A stretch of DNA of 55,843 nucleotides from URNF01 sp045594105 (lineage in GTDB: Bacteria > Bacillota > Clostridia > Oscillospirales > Acutalibacteraceae). The stretch covers positions 1 to 55,843 of the forward strand of contig JAZNXY010000015.1 of NCBI GenBank assembly GCA_045594105.1. Direction: 5' to 3'. Position numbers and translations under genes: made by a program. Below, one piece after another: positions 33,253 through 42,128 of the stretch. The notes below the pieces were generated by a model. That model was given only the letters and a program-made list of their open reading frames with translations. It was not told the DNA's origin and did not search any database. Numbering within the stretch: the stretch's first letter is position 1; each line of letters starts with the position of its first letter.

Positions 33253-34811
33253 TAATACATTTTTGTTAATTCGATTAAATTGTGAATATGCGGTATCCTG
33301 TCATCTGCTTTGGCAAAGCCGATATCACGGAAAACTGCATGCATACCGACATTCTCCGCACCTTGTACGTCGTTTACGGGATTGTCGCCTACATATACAC
33401 AATCCGCAGGATGTACACCCAAACGTAAGGCGATACGGCGGAAAGCTTCCGGCTCGGGCTTTTGCATGTTGTCTTCACCCGAAATCATCACATAGTCGAG
33501 CAACGGGCGCAAACCCGAAACATCTAATTTGCGGTTTTGTATGTGAGAATAGCCGTTGGTAAGTACACCTACCAAATACCCTTTGTCACGTAGCTTTTGT
33601 AAGGTTTCAGCGGCATCCGGCAGGGTTGCGGTATTGGCAGGGAAGACGATGGCTAATAGCCGCAAAAACTCTTGATCGTCAAACTGCCGTTCCGGAAACA
33701 TTTTCTCCGCCTCACGCAGCATAACCTTGTACGGCGAAAAGCCGTGTTGTCCCGCCTTTATCATACGGTCGGTGGCATCTGTAAGCTCTGCTTCGCTGAA
33801 ATCGGGGAACTGGCGACCTAACCAAAACTGTACGAAACAGCGCATAGCGGCGTCTCTGTCCTGTAACGTATCGTCAAAGTCGAAAAGAATAGCACGAGGA
33901 CGGCCGGTGTTATGCGGTGTAAACATTGCCGTCACCGTTGCCACGTCTTTGGTAATTTGTTCTTTTAACAGCTCTATCGATGCAAACTTTTTTTCGTCAC
34001 GTAAAAACTCTATCAGCTGTACACAAACGGTTTCGCCGTACAGCTGGCCGTCAAACCCCAAAATAAAGGTTTCGGCAGTAGGTACTGTACCGCCTAAGGT
34101 TGGCCGTATACCAACATCGGTAACCGCAGGTAATGCTTTGTTGTTAACAATCGCCACAGAGGCATACACACCGTAGCGAGGCACCGCCATACCCTCCGGG
34201 AGAATCTGATTGATAGTGGGTGTGCCCAACTCTCTTCCTAGTTGTTGGCCGCTGTTTACGGGTGTATGTATAGTAAAGGGGTGTGCCAAAAGGCGTGTGA
34301 CCAGGCGGACGTTACCTTCTGCTAAGGCGTTGCGAATACGTGTGGAGCTGACCGCCTCGCCGTCTACCGTAACTGCAGGAACAATATGCAAGGTAATACC
34401 TGCCTGCTCACAGATTTTTGCTAACAATACGGTGTCGCCTGCACCGTTTTTACCGAAATGGAAATTGTATCCGCAAACGACGGCTTGTGCATGCAAATCG
34501 GATTGCAAAAACGCAACAAAATCCTCGGGGGAGAGGTTGCGGATGGCATCGAAATCGGCTTCAAAGAGATCTGCAAAACCGAGTGTTTCCAACAAGGCAC
34601 GTTGCTCGTCTGCGGTCTGTAAGGCACCACCCGATTTCATCCCTGTCATACCTCGGAAGGTGAAAACGGCAGGACAAAGGTCGGGGTGTAACAAAGTACG
34701 TGAAAGCACGGCACGATGTCCGATATGTATACCGTCAAAAACCCCCAACGCAATAATGCGGGGGGTATTAGTGACAGTATGCAGTTGCTTTGGCAGTGCA
34801 TAAATGTTCAT
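33252..34811 (-). CDS. ribF: bifunctional riboflavin kinase/FAD synthetase fused to a HAD phosphatase
   Basis: A 519-aa protein against the family's usual 310. Residues 1-165 are the FAD synthetase nucleotidyltransferase domain (ALGVFDGIHIGH, GYNFHFGKNGAG, SSTRIR). Residues about 175-300 are the riboflavin kinase domain (GQQLGRELGTPTINQ, GVYASVA). Residues 306-519 are a complete HAD enzyme: ILFDFDDTLQDRD (Asp311, Asp313), VLTNGYSH, QKPEPEAF (Lys451) and YVGDNPVNDVQG. The fused HAD resembles YjjG/YigB-type nucleotidases, members of which dephosphorylate FMN or the riboflavin precursor 5-amino-6-ribitylamino-uracil phosphate. Linking it to RibF suggests a flavin-phosphate role (inference). It is the last gene of the rimP operon and follows truB by 9 bases. 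Confidence 0.92.
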   Translation of the reverse strand: MNIYALPKQLHTVTNTPRIIALGVFDGIHIGHRAVLSRTLLHPDLCPAVFTFRGMTGMKSGGALQTADEQRALLETLGFADLFEADFDAIRNLSPEDFVAFLQSDLHAQAVVCGYNFHFGKNGAGDTVLLAKICEQAGITLHIVPAVTVDGEAVSSTRIRNALAEGNVRLVTRLLAHPFTIHTPVNSGQQLGRELGTPTINQILPEGMAVPRYGVYASVAIVNNKALPAVTDVGIRPTLGGTVPTAETFILGFDGQLYGETVCVQLIEFLRDEKKFASIELLKEQITKDVATVTAMFTPHNTGRPRAILFDFDDTLQDRDAAMRCFVQFWLGRQFPDFSEAELTDATDRMIKAGQHGFSPYKVMLREAEKMFPERQFDDQEFLRLLAIVFPANTATLPDAAETLQKLRDKGYLVGVLTNGYSHIQNRKLDVSGLRPLLDYVMISGEDNMQKPEPEAFRRIALRLGVHPADCVYVGDNPVNDVQGAENVGMHAVFRDIGFAKADDRIPHIHNLIELTKMY

Positions 34812-34820
34812 GATAACTCC

Positions 34821-35693
34821 TTAAAATAGCTTTGAGACCTTCAGTACTGCCTCATCGGGACAGCCAAGTCCTAAAAAGGTACCGTCAGGGGCTTTTACCC
34901 TGACAAGCTGTTTGGGTACATCTTGTTTAATACGGTCAAGGGCTAAATCACCGCCGTTTTGGAACCGTACCGCCTGCTTTTCCGATACAAAAACCGCAGG
35001 GAAAGGGGTGAACAGCGATTCTGTCGGTAAGACGTGGGACAGCAAGAGGTTACGGGGTGTTTCGTCGGATAATGGTATGCAATCCGCTAACGTGTAACCT
35101 GCAGCTTCGGTACGTCGGAGGGCGGTCATAATACCGCCGCAGCCGAGTGCTCGCCCTAAATCGTCGCAAATGGAACGGATGTAGGTGCCTTTGGAACAAT
35201 GACAATCGAATGTCAATTCTCCCTTTGCAGCATCGAAAGCCACTATTTCCAAACTGTACACGGTGATGGGGCGTGGCTGACGTTCTACCTCCACACCTTC
35301 ACGGGCAAGCTCATATAACCGCTTTCCGTTTTTCCGTATGGCAGAGGTCATAGGCGGTATTTGCATAATATCGCCACGAAAGGCGGGTAAAACAGCTTGT
35401 ATCGCAGCAAGAGAGGGGATGCTTCCGCCGGTAGCGGTAACATTACCCCACACGTCTAAGGTGTCGCTTTGGTACCCGAATCGCACGGTGGCAGTGTATC
35501 GCTTGTCGTGTGTCGGTAAAAAATCCAACGCACGAGTGGCTTTTCCCAACAAAATCGGTAAAACGCCTGTTGCCATAGGATCTAATGTACCTGCGTGACC
35601 AACCTTTTTCTCTTGTAAGATTCTGCGTATGATTGCGCATTGGACAAAGGATGTCTTTTCTGCGGCTTTATCAATACAAATGATACCGTCCAT
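34821..35693 (-). CDS. truB: tRNA pseudouridine(55) synthase TruB
   Basis: A 290-aa enzyme making Psi55 in the T loop. Catalytic Asp in HAGTLDPMATGVLPI; YTATVRFGYQSDTLDVWG and GTYIRSICDDLG are family signatures. The C-terminal region (residues about 225-285) resembles a PUA-like domain. It starts 4 bases after the nrnA stop. Confidence 0.96.
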   Translation of the reverse strand: MDGIICIDKAAEKTSFVQCAIIRRILQEKKVGHAGTLDPMATGVLPILLGKATRALDFLPTHDKRYTATVRFGYQSDTLDVWGNVTATGGSIPSLAAIQAVLPAFRGDIMQIPPMTSAIRKNGKRLYELAREGVEVERQPRPITVYSLEIVAFDAAKGELTFDCHCSKGTYIRSICDDLGRALGCGGIMTALRRTEAAGYTLADCIPLSDETPRNLLLSHVLPTESLFTPFPAVFVSEKQAVRFQNGGDLALDRIKQDVPKQLVRVKAPDGTFLGLGCPDEAVLKVSKLF

Positions 35694-35696
35694 AGC

Positions 35697-36665
35697 TTAA
35701 TCACCAATACCTGCCACGTTGTCGCCGACCAGCTTTACCAAAGCTTTGACGGCATCACGCAGCGGCAAATCAATACGACAGCCCGCGGCGGCAGCATGCC
35801 CACCACCACCGAGCATTTGGCAAAGCTCGGCTGCATTGGCGTGTGCGCCGGTCCGCATGCTGACCTTGTAGCTGCCGTCTGCCTGCTCACGTAATGTAAT
35901 ACCGACCCAAACCCCTTCAATTTGACGGGGAAGAGGCGGCAAACCTTCCAAATCGTTTTCGGTGGCACCGCTGTCTGCGATCATCTTATTGGTAATGGCC
36001 ATTACCGCAACCCGCCCGTTGAAATGAAAGCTGATACCGGCAAGTGCCAGACGCTCCAGCTCAATGCGTGCACGGGATTTGGTATCAAACATGACACGGT
36101 TTATCATCACGTGGGGGATGCCGGCTTCAATACATTTTGCCGCATACATATGGGTGTCTACGGTGGTGTTACCGTATTTGAAGCAGCCCGTATCGGTCAC
36201 CATGCCCGTATACAAACAGGTGGCGATTTCGGGGGTGAGCGGCACGTTCAGCAGGGGTAACAAACGGAAAATCAGCATAGCAGCCGCACCACATTCGGCA
36301 TCCAGAAGCAATGCCTTGGCATATTCCACATTGGTGCCGTGATGGTCAATACAAAGGTCGACCTTATCCGCATAGTGCTGCATGGCGGGACCCAGCAGTT
36401 TGCTGTCCGCGACGTCTACTGCGCAGATAAACTGCGGCTCGAAGGTCTGTTGTTCAATAGGGGTCAGCATATAGTCGTATTTTGCGGGAATCGGGTCGTT
36501 ACAGCAAATGCGTGCACGTTTGCCTAAATATTGCAAAGCGAGGCAAAGACCGCTGCAGGACCCGAGGGTGTCCCCATCGGGATACTGGTGTGCCAAAAGC
36601 AGAATATCATCCGCCGCCAACAAAGCGGCGGCGGCCTGTTCGTAGGAGAGATGCTTACTGTTCAT
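35697..36665 (-). CDS. nrnA: DHH/DHHA1 phosphoesterase, NrnA-like
   Basis: A 322-aa nanoRNase or pAp/cyclic-dinucleotide phosphodiesterase family member. Metal motifs: LLAHQYPDGDTLGS, AVDVADS, CIDHHGTN, and the DHHA1 substrate loop MLGGGGHAAAAG. In Bacillota such proteins degrade short oligoribonucleotides (2-5 nt), pAp and sometimes pApA. Its start overlaps the rbfA stop by 11 bases. Confidence 0.92.
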   Translation of the reverse strand: MNSKHLSYEQAAAALLAADDILLLAHQYPDGDTLGSCSGLCLALQYLGKRARICCNDPIPAKYDYMLTPIEQQTFEPQFICAVDVADSKLLGPAMQHYADKVDLCIDHHGTNVEYAKALLLDAECGAAAMLIFRLLPLLNVPLTPEIATCLYTGMVTDTGCFKYGNTTVDTHMYAAKCIEAGIPHVMINRVMFDTKSRARIELERLALAGISFHFNGRVAVMAITNKMIADSGATENDLEGLPPLPRQIEGVWVGITLREQADGSYKVSMRTGAHANAAELCQMLGGGGHAAAAGCRIDLPLRDAVKALVKLVGDNVAGIGD

Positions 36666-37020
36666 CCGCCTTTTCCTCCTTTTTCAGGAGATTCAGTTTT
36701 GCGGAAATATCGGCGCTGTACGCAATAGAGTCATCTGCCACAAAACGCAGCTCGGGTGTATGGCGCAGATGGAGTGCATTTCCGAGCTCACGACGCATAT
36801 ATCCTGCGGCGGAAACAAGGCCTTTTACCGCATCCTTCGCAGCATCCATACCTTCCATTGCACTGACAAATACGGTGGCATAGGACATATCTCTCGTAAC
36901 GTCAACACGCACGATGCTGAGCATTCTGCCCGCTACTCTGGGATCCTTAACGGTCCTCAGAATAGCGGTCAGCTCGCGCATAATATCTTCACTTGTACGG
37001 TCGGAACGATAACTTCCCAT
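36655..37020 (-). CDS. rbfA: 30S ribosome-binding factor RbfA
   Basis: A 121-aa KH-like 16S processing and cold-adaptation factor. It has an N-terminal SDRTSEDIMRELTAIL helix, the DPRVAGRMLSIVRVDVT strand region and a short charged tail. Its ATG shares one base with the infB stop (TAATG). Confidence 0.95.
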   Translation of the reverse strand: MGSYRSDRTSEDIMRELTAILRTVKDPRVAGRMLSIVRVDVTRDMSYATVFVSAMEGMDAAKDAVKGLVSAAGYMRRELGNALHLRHTPELRFVADDSIAYSADISAKLNLLKKEEKADEQ

Positions 37021-39485
37021 TAGTCTCTGTACTCCTCAATAATGTAGGTTTCATAAATGTCGCCTTCTTTAATGTCGGTGAACTTTTCAAGACCTATACC
37101 GCATTCGTAGCCCTGTGCAACCTCTTTCTGATCGTCCTTGAAACGTTTGAGAGAGATCATCTTATCGTCACCGATAATGATGTTGTCACGTACGATGCGG
37201 AGCAGGTCGTTGCGGTATACCTTGCCCTCGAGAACATAGCAACCTGCCACAAGACCGACACCGGTAATACGGTATACCTGACGCACTTCCGCTCTGCCGT
37301 GCAGTACTTCACGGGTTTTGGGAGCCATTTTACCCTTCATTGCGGCTTCGATTTCCTCGATACAATCGTAGATGATGCGATACATACGCATATCCACATC
37401 GTTCTGTTCCGCAGCAACCTGTGCGAGCGGATCGGGACGAACGTTAAAGCCGACAATGATAGCGTCCGAAGCGGAAGCGAGCATAACGTCATTTTCGGTA
37501 ACGCCGCCGACAGCACCGTGGATAACCCGTACACGCACTTCTTCGTTACTGAGTTTTTCCAAGGACTGTTTGACCGCTTCAACCGAGCCCTGTACGTCCG
37601 CTTTGACAATGATGTTGAGGGTTTTCATATCGCCCGCTTGCATCTGGTCAAAGACGTTTTCGAGGGTCACCTTCTGATATTCGTTAAAGCGTTCTTCTTT
37701 GGCAGCGTTTTTACGCTGTTCTACCAATTGACGAGCCAGACGTTCGTCGGTAACAGCGTTGAAGGTATCGCCCGAAACAGGGACAGAATCGAGACCCATG
37801 ATTTCCACCGGAACGGAGGGGCCTGCTTCCTTCATGGCACGGCCGTTTTCGTCGGTCATGGCACGTACACGGCCCACAGCGGAACCTGCTACGATGATAT
37901 CGCCCGAACGGAGAGTGCCGTTTTGCACCAAAACGGTAGCAATCGGTCCACGGCCTTTGTCCAGACGGGATTCGATGACGGTACCTTTGGCGGCACGGAC
38001 GGGGTTGGCTTTGTATTCTTGTACCTCTGCGATAAGCAGAACAGTTTCGAGCAGGGAATCAATGCCCATACCCGTTTTAGCGGATACGGGAACGCAGATG
38101 ACGTCACCGCCCCATTCTTCAGGCACCAATTCGTGCTCGGTGAGCTGCTGCATCACACGGTCGGGGTTGGCTTCGGGTTTATCCATCTTGTTGATAGCAA
38201 CGATAATGGAAACACCTGCTGCTTTCGCATGGCTGATCGCTTCGATTGTCTGCGGCATGATACCGTCATCGGCAGCTACAACAAGGATAGCGATGTCGGT
38301 GACCTGTGCACCACGTGCACGCATAGACGTAAAGGCGGCGTGACCGGGCGTATCCAGGAAGGTGATGTCCGAGCCGTTGCAGTTAACACGGTATGCACCG
38401 ATATGCTGCGTGATACCGCCGGCTTCACCACTGGTGACGCTGGTTTTGCGAATGGCGTCAAGAATAGAAGTTTTACCGTGGTCAACGTGACCCATAACCA
38501 CAACGACGGGATCACGGGGGAGAAGGTTTTCATCCTCGTCCTCGCTGTCATCGATGATCTGCTCTTCGATGGTGACAACCACTTCTTTTTCCACGTGTGC
38601 GTGGAACTCTTCCGCTACAAAGTATGCGGTTTCAAAGTCAACCTCTTGGTTGACGGATGCCATAACGCCGAGCTTCATCAACGCCTTGATAACCTCTGCG
38701 GCAGTCGCTTTCAAACGGGAGGCCAATTCGCCAACCGTGATGGTTTCACCGACCTCGATGGTGAGCTGCTTCTTCTTGCGTTCCGCTTCGATACGGTCAA
38801 GACGCTCTTTTTCGGTTTCACGACGGCGCTGGGGTTTCTTATACTGTTGGGATTTCTGATTGATTTTCTGTTTGCGTGCAGCATTTTCGTTTTTGCGCAT
38901 ATGGCTGCTGGTCTGCGCCATAGTATCGAACTTTTCGTCGTATTTGCTGACGTCTACCTGTGCGGTACGGGTGTCTACGATGCGGCGCTCTACGGGGCCA
39001 CGGTTAGGTGCCTGGCCGTCACCTTTTTTCTGCTTTTTCTGTACAGGCGGAATGACAACGGCAGGACCGCTTGATTCTTTTTTAGGTGCTTGGGCTTTGG
39101 CAGCAGGCTTCGCTGCGGGTTTTTTCTCTGCAGCTTTTGCAGGTGCCGCTTTTTCGGGAGCTTTTTGCTCTTCCTGTTTGGGTGCTTTCGCAGCGGGTGC
39201 AGCTTCCTGCTTGGGCTCTGCTTTCTTCGACTCTTCCTTTTTGGGTTCTTCTTTCTTGGGCTCTTCTTTTGCGGGACGCTCGTTGGCGGTCGCAAAATAA
39301 GCATCCAGGTTATCCGTAGCGAATTTCTGGGTATAGTATTCAAATACGATATCCAGTTCATTCTCTTCCAGCGCAGTAGCGCTTTTTTTCGGGGTTTCAA
39401 AATATTTTGCCAACAATTCAATGATCTCTTTTCCGGGAACACCAAAATCCTTGGCAACATCGCTTACGCGGTATTTAATCATCAT
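37020..39485 (-). CDS. infB: translation initiation factor IF-2
   Basis: An 821-aa GTPase that brings initiator tRNA to the 30S subunit. The N-terminal IF2-N motif (VSDVAKDFGVPGKEIIELL) is followed by a low-complexity Glu/Lys/Ala/Pro stretch (residues about 70-150, with EEPKK repeats) and a second IF2-N region. The G domain has GHVDHGKTS, DTPGHAAF and NKMDKPEAN, followed by domains II to IV. It overlaps the ylxQ stop by four bases. It belongs to the rimP operon. Confidence 0.97.
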   Translation of the reverse strand: MMIKYRVSDVAKDFGVPGKEIIELLAKYFETPKKSATALEENELDIVFEYYTQKFATDNLDAYFATANERPAKEEPKKEEPKKEESKKAEPKQEAAPAAKAPKQEEQKAPEKAAPAKAAEKKPAAKPAAKAQAPKKESSGPAVVIPPVQKKQKKGDGQAPNRGPVERRIVDTRTAQVDVSKYDEKFDTMAQTSSHMRKNENAARKQKINQKSQQYKKPQRRRETEKERLDRIEAERKKKQLTIEVGETITVGELASRLKATAAEVIKALMKLGVMASVNQEVDFETAYFVAEEFHAHVEKEVVVTIEEQIIDDSEDEDENLLPRDPVVVVMGHVDHGKTSILDAIRKTSVTSGEAGGITQHIGAYRVNCNGSDITFLDTPGHAAFTSMRARGAQVTDIAILVVAADDGIMPQTIEAISHAKAAGVSIIVAINKMDKPEANPDRVMQQLTEHELVPEEWGGDVICVPVSAKTGMGIDSLLETVLLIAEVQEYKANPVRAAKGTVIESRLDKGRGPIATVLVQNGTLRSGDIIVAGSAVGRVRAMTDENGRAMKEAGPSVPVEIMGLDSVPVSGDTFNAVTDERLARQLVEQRKNAAKEERFNEYQKVTLENVFDQMQAGDMKTLNIIVKADVQGSVEAVKQSLEKLSNEEVRVRVIHGAVGGVTENDVMLASASDAIIVGFNVRPDPLAQVAAEQNDVDMRMYRIIYDCIEEIEAAMKGKMAPKTREVLHGRAEVRQVYRITGVGLVAGCYVLEGKVYRNDLLRIVRDNIIIGDDKMISLKRFKDDQKEVAQGYECGIGLEKFTDIKEGDIYETYIIEEYRD

Positions 39486-39814
39486 AAGGCATCGTCCTCC
39501 TTTGTTTCGGCTGGGAAATACTTGCGTATGGCGGCGGCAAAGCCGCTGTCGTCGGTAGCAACCACTCCAATGGGTTTTTGAAAACCAAGAGCGGCGGCGA
39601 GAGCTTCTTTATCAGCGGAGAGGGTGAACAGCGGTATACGTCGTTCCTTCAGCTGAAAGTGCAGTTCTTTGGCGGTCTTTTCGGATAGGTCAGCGGCAGT
39701 CAGTACGATTTTCGCTTTGTTTGCGGAAATCAGATCTTTAACAGCATCAAAGCCGACGATCAAATGACCGGCACGACGGCAAATTCCGAGAAGACCTGTT
39801 AACTTATTGTCCAC
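39482..39814 (-). CDS. L7Ae-like ribosomal-associated protein YlxQ
   Basis: A 110-aa L7Ae/L30e-family protein, which binds kink-turn RNA. Core motifs: GLLGICRRAGHLIVGFDAV, AKIVLTAADLSEKTAKEL, and PIGVVATDDSGFAAAI. The start is GTG (39814) with GGAGGA upstream, overlapping ylxR by 11 bases; longer frames have no ribosome site. It is a standard member of the nusA-infB operon in Gram-positives. Confidence 0.9.
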   Translation of the reverse strand: MDNKLTGLLGICRRAGHLIVGFDAVKDLISANKAKIVLTAADLSEKTAKELHFQLKERRIPLFTLSADKEALAAALGFQKPIGVVATDDSGFAAAIRKYFPAETKEDDAL

Positions 39815-40079
39815 TTTGCAGCAATTCCTCCTCCAGCTTTTCGTAGACCTCCTGCGGTATTTTGCAGGAGAAGGAACGCTCCAAAGCGTGTTTCTTATTG
39901 GCGGTACGCAAGCACTCAATATTATGGCAAATATATGCGCCACGTCCGTTTTTCTTACCGGTCAGGTCGATAGAGAAGGCGTTTTCATCTTCACGTACCA
40001 CCCGGATGAGTTCTTTTTTCGCTTTATGCTCGTTGCAACCGACACAGCGGCGCATGGGCACCTTTTTTTCTTGGGGCAT
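39804..40079 (-). CDS. YlxR (DUF448) nucleic-acid-binding protein
   Basis: A 91-aa protein with the family signature MRRCVGCNEHKAKKELIRVV and a GRGAYICHNIECL second half. YlxR proteins sit between nusA and infB; they bind nucleic acid and have been linked to RNase P and transcription control. Confidence 0.93.
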   Translation of the reverse strand: MPQEKKVPMRRCVGCNEHKAKKELIRVVREDENAFSIDLTGKKNGRGAYICHNIECLRTANKKHALERSFSCKIPQEVYEKLEEELLQSGQ

Positions 40080-40098
40080 TCCGTATCTCTCCTAAAAA

Positions 40099-41172
40099 TC
40101 AGTTTTCGTCCTCGCCGTAGAAGCCACTTTCGGGACGGATGTCAATTTTCCAACCGGTCAGGCGTGCCGCAAGTCGTGCATTCTGACCTTTGTTGCCGAT
40201 GGCCAGGGAAAGCTGACCGTCCGGCACGGTGGCACGGCATGCTTTTTCGCCGTTGGGATCCACTTCAATGGAAACGACCTTGGCGGGGGAAAGTGCCGCG
40301 GCAATAAACTTGGCGGGATCTTCACTGTACTCTACAATATCGATTTTTTCGCCGCCCAGCTCTTCAACGATGCCCGCAATACGTGCACCGCGGATACCGA
40401 TACAAGCGCTGATAGCATTGACATTTTCGTCGTGGGACAACACCGCAATTTTGGTGCGGGAGCCGGCTTCACGGGAAATGGCTTTAACTTCCACAACGCC
40501 GTTGAAGATTTCCGGTACTTCCATTTCGAACAGTCTCTTGACAAGACCGGGATGTGTACGGGAGATCAGTGCACGAGGACCGCCTTCGCCGTTTTTGACA
40601 TCTACGATGTATACTTTGATGCGGCTGCCTTCGGTAAAGGTTTCATCACCGATTTGCTCGGTTTTGGGTAATACCGATTCGCCTTTGCCGAACTCAACCG
40701 TAACAGCACCGGTACGAGGATCGACACGACGTACCACAGCGGTAACCAATTCCTGGTTGCAACGCTGGAACTCTTCCATCTGCTGACCTTTTTCTGCTTC
40801 ACGGATGCCTTGGTGAATGGTATGCTTTGCGGCCTGTGCAGCGACACGGCCAAACTGCTTCGGGTCAAGCGGCACATCCACGAAATCGCCGATGACCGGT
40901 TTCTTTCTCATGTACTTTTTGGCACCCTCGGGCAGGATTTCCGTCTTATCATCGGTAACCTCTTCCACAATCTGCTTGCGGATTGCAACGGTGAATGTGT
41001 TGCTTGCGGGATCCATAACCACGATAACGTTGTCTTTGGTGTCATAGTCTTTGTTTACCGCACTGATAATGGCGGTGCGAATTTTCTCCATCAAATATTC
41101 GCCGGAAATGCCTTTTTCGGTTTCCAACATTTTGAGGGCTTCAAAAAATTCGGTGGTTTCCTTGTTTGTCAT
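40099..41172 (-). CDS. nusA: transcription termination/antitermination factor NusA
   Basis: A 357-aa protein. N-terminal RNA polymerase-binding domain (residues about 1-125), S1 domain (VTAVVRRVDPRTGAVTVEFG start), then KH1 and KH2 (CIGIRGARIAGIVEELGGEK, LAIGNKGQNARLAARLTGWK). There are no acidic C-terminal repeats, as usual for Gram-positives. An AGGTATATC site precedes the ATG. Confidence 0.97.
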   Translation of the reverse strand: MTNKETTEFFEALKMLETEKGISGEYLMEKIRTAIISAVNKDYDTKDNVIVVMDPASNTFTVAIRKQIVEEVTDDKTEILPEGAKKYMRKKPVIGDFVDVPLDPKQFGRVAAQAAKHTIHQGIREAEKGQQMEEFQRCNQELVTAVVRRVDPRTGAVTVEFGKGESVLPKTEQIGDETFTEGSRIKVYIVDVKNGEGGPRALISRTHPGLVKRLFEMEVPEIFNGVVEVKAISREAGSRTKIAVLSHDENVNAISACIGIRGARIAGIVEELGGEKIDIVEYSEDPAKFIAAALSPAKVVSIEVDPNGEKACRATVPDGQLSLAIGNKGQNARLAARLTGWKIDIRPESGFYGEDEN

Positions 41173-41199
41173 GATATACCTCCAAAATTAAAATCTTGT

Positions 41200-41721
41200 T
41201 TATTCTTCTTCCGAAAGATAGCTGTCTTCATCGTCCAACACATGAACAGAAGAGACTTCTTTGCGGTCAAAATCCAATGTGTTTTCATCAATGTCGGTGA
41301 TGCGCAGGATACCGTCTTCCGCAGGGGACTGCAGGATACCTGCAAACTCACGCTCGCCGTTCTCTCTTGCGTGGTACAGCTTTACCACCACGGCGGCACC
41401 CGCAAACATCTCAAAATGTTCGGGACGGGTAAGCTCACGCTCGATGCCGGGAGAGCTTACCTCCAGGCAGTAGGATTGCGAAATGGGATCCGCTTCGTCC
41501 AGTAGGGTACTTAAGCTTCGGGAGACGGTAACGCAATCATCGATAGAAACCGGTTCGGTTTCTTTGTCGATGTACACACGTAAAAACCAATCCGCACCTT
41601 CTTTGACAAACCGTACGTCCCACAGGAATACGCCCGCTGCTTCCGCTACGGGCACTGCAAGCTTCCGTACGATTTCGGTGGTGTTGCCCGCATTGCCGTT
41701 TCTGCTTTTTTTCTTTGCCAT
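41200..41721 (-). CDS. rimP: ribosome maturation factor RimP
   Basis: A 173-aa 30S assembly factor. It has an N-terminal alpha/beta domain with LRVYIDKETEPVSIDDCVTV, the signature YCLEVSSPGIEREL and a C-terminal SH3-like domain with an acidic tail. First gene of the operon ending in ribF; an AGGTGA site precedes the ATG. Confidence 0.96.
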   Translation of the reverse strand: MAKKKSRNGNAGNTTEIVRKLAVPVAEAAGVFLWDVRFVKEGADWFLRVYIDKETEPVSIDDCVTVSRSLSTLLDEADPISQSYCLEVSSPGIERELTRPEHFEMFAGAAVVVKLYHARENGEREFAGILQSPAEDGILRITDIDENTLDFDRKEVSSVHVLDDEDSYLSEEE

Positions 41722-41794
41722 TGTGATTTCACCTCAACAATACAAAAGAGCGGGTCGCCCCACTCCTTTTACATACAATGTATACTTTACATAT

Positions 41795-41823
41795 AGTATA
41801 GCACGCAAAATCAAAAAATGCAA
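41795..41823 (-). promoter_or_regulatory. promoter of the rimP-ribF operon
   Basis: On the minus strand TTGCAT, 17 bases, TATACT. The leader then contains two TATGTAAA direct repeats and an imperfect hairpin (GAGTGGGGCG...CCGCTC, about 41747-41764) before the rimP ribosome site. Confidence 0.75.
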
Positions 41824-41926
41824 GTAATTTTTTACAATATTTTCTGTGATGCATACGCACGACGGATACGGTAACAATAAGAGCGCGGAACGGTGTTCCG
41901 TAATCTTTTTGAAAAGGGGTATTATG

Positions 41927-42091
41927 ATGGACCAGTATCAGAATAAAAACCAGAATAAGCAGAATAACCAGAACAAACAGAATAACCAGAACAATCAGAA
42001 TAACCAGAACAATCAGAATAACCAGAACAATCAGAATAATCAGAACCGCAATCAGAACCAGAATAAGAAAGAAAACCAGAATAACAAGTAA
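41927..42091 (+). CDS. tiny Asn/Gln-repeat protein
   Basis: A 54-aa protein made almost only of Asn, Gln and Lys: an MDQYQNKNQNK start, then a QNNQNN core repeated about seven times, encoded by an 18-bp DNA repeat (CAGAATAACCAGAACAAT) with synonymous changes. No fold or family is recognised. Evidence that it is real: GAAAAGGGG upstream at good distance (ATG at 41924 or 41927) and a strong terminator 3 bases after the stop. Third-position variation (AAT/AAC) with the residues kept suggests protein selection. It could be a spore-associated or disordered condensate-forming peptide, both speculative. Confidence 0.6.
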   Translation: MDQYQNKNQNKQNNQNKQNNQNNQNNQNNQNNQNNQNNQNRNQNQNKKENQNNK

Positions 42092-42093
42092 CG

Positions 42094-42128
42094 AAAAAAC
42101 AGCCCCGACATGTGTTGGGGCTGTTTTA
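42094..42128. terminator. bidirectional terminator
   Basis: AAAACAGCCCC and GGGGCTGTTTT pair around a 10-base loop, with T runs on both strands. It ends the Asn/Gln gene and the convergent siroheme-type gene. Confidence 0.85.

Noticed and set aside
36993..39074. Long open frame on the plus strand opposite infB (693 codons)
   Set aside because: It mirrors the codon structure of infB. Phe/His-rich nonsense with no domain or start signal.
41940..42070. CRISPR array or other direct-repeat array
   Set aside because: The 18-bp repeats are contiguous, without spacers, and in frame with an Asn/Gln protein; no cas genes are present.
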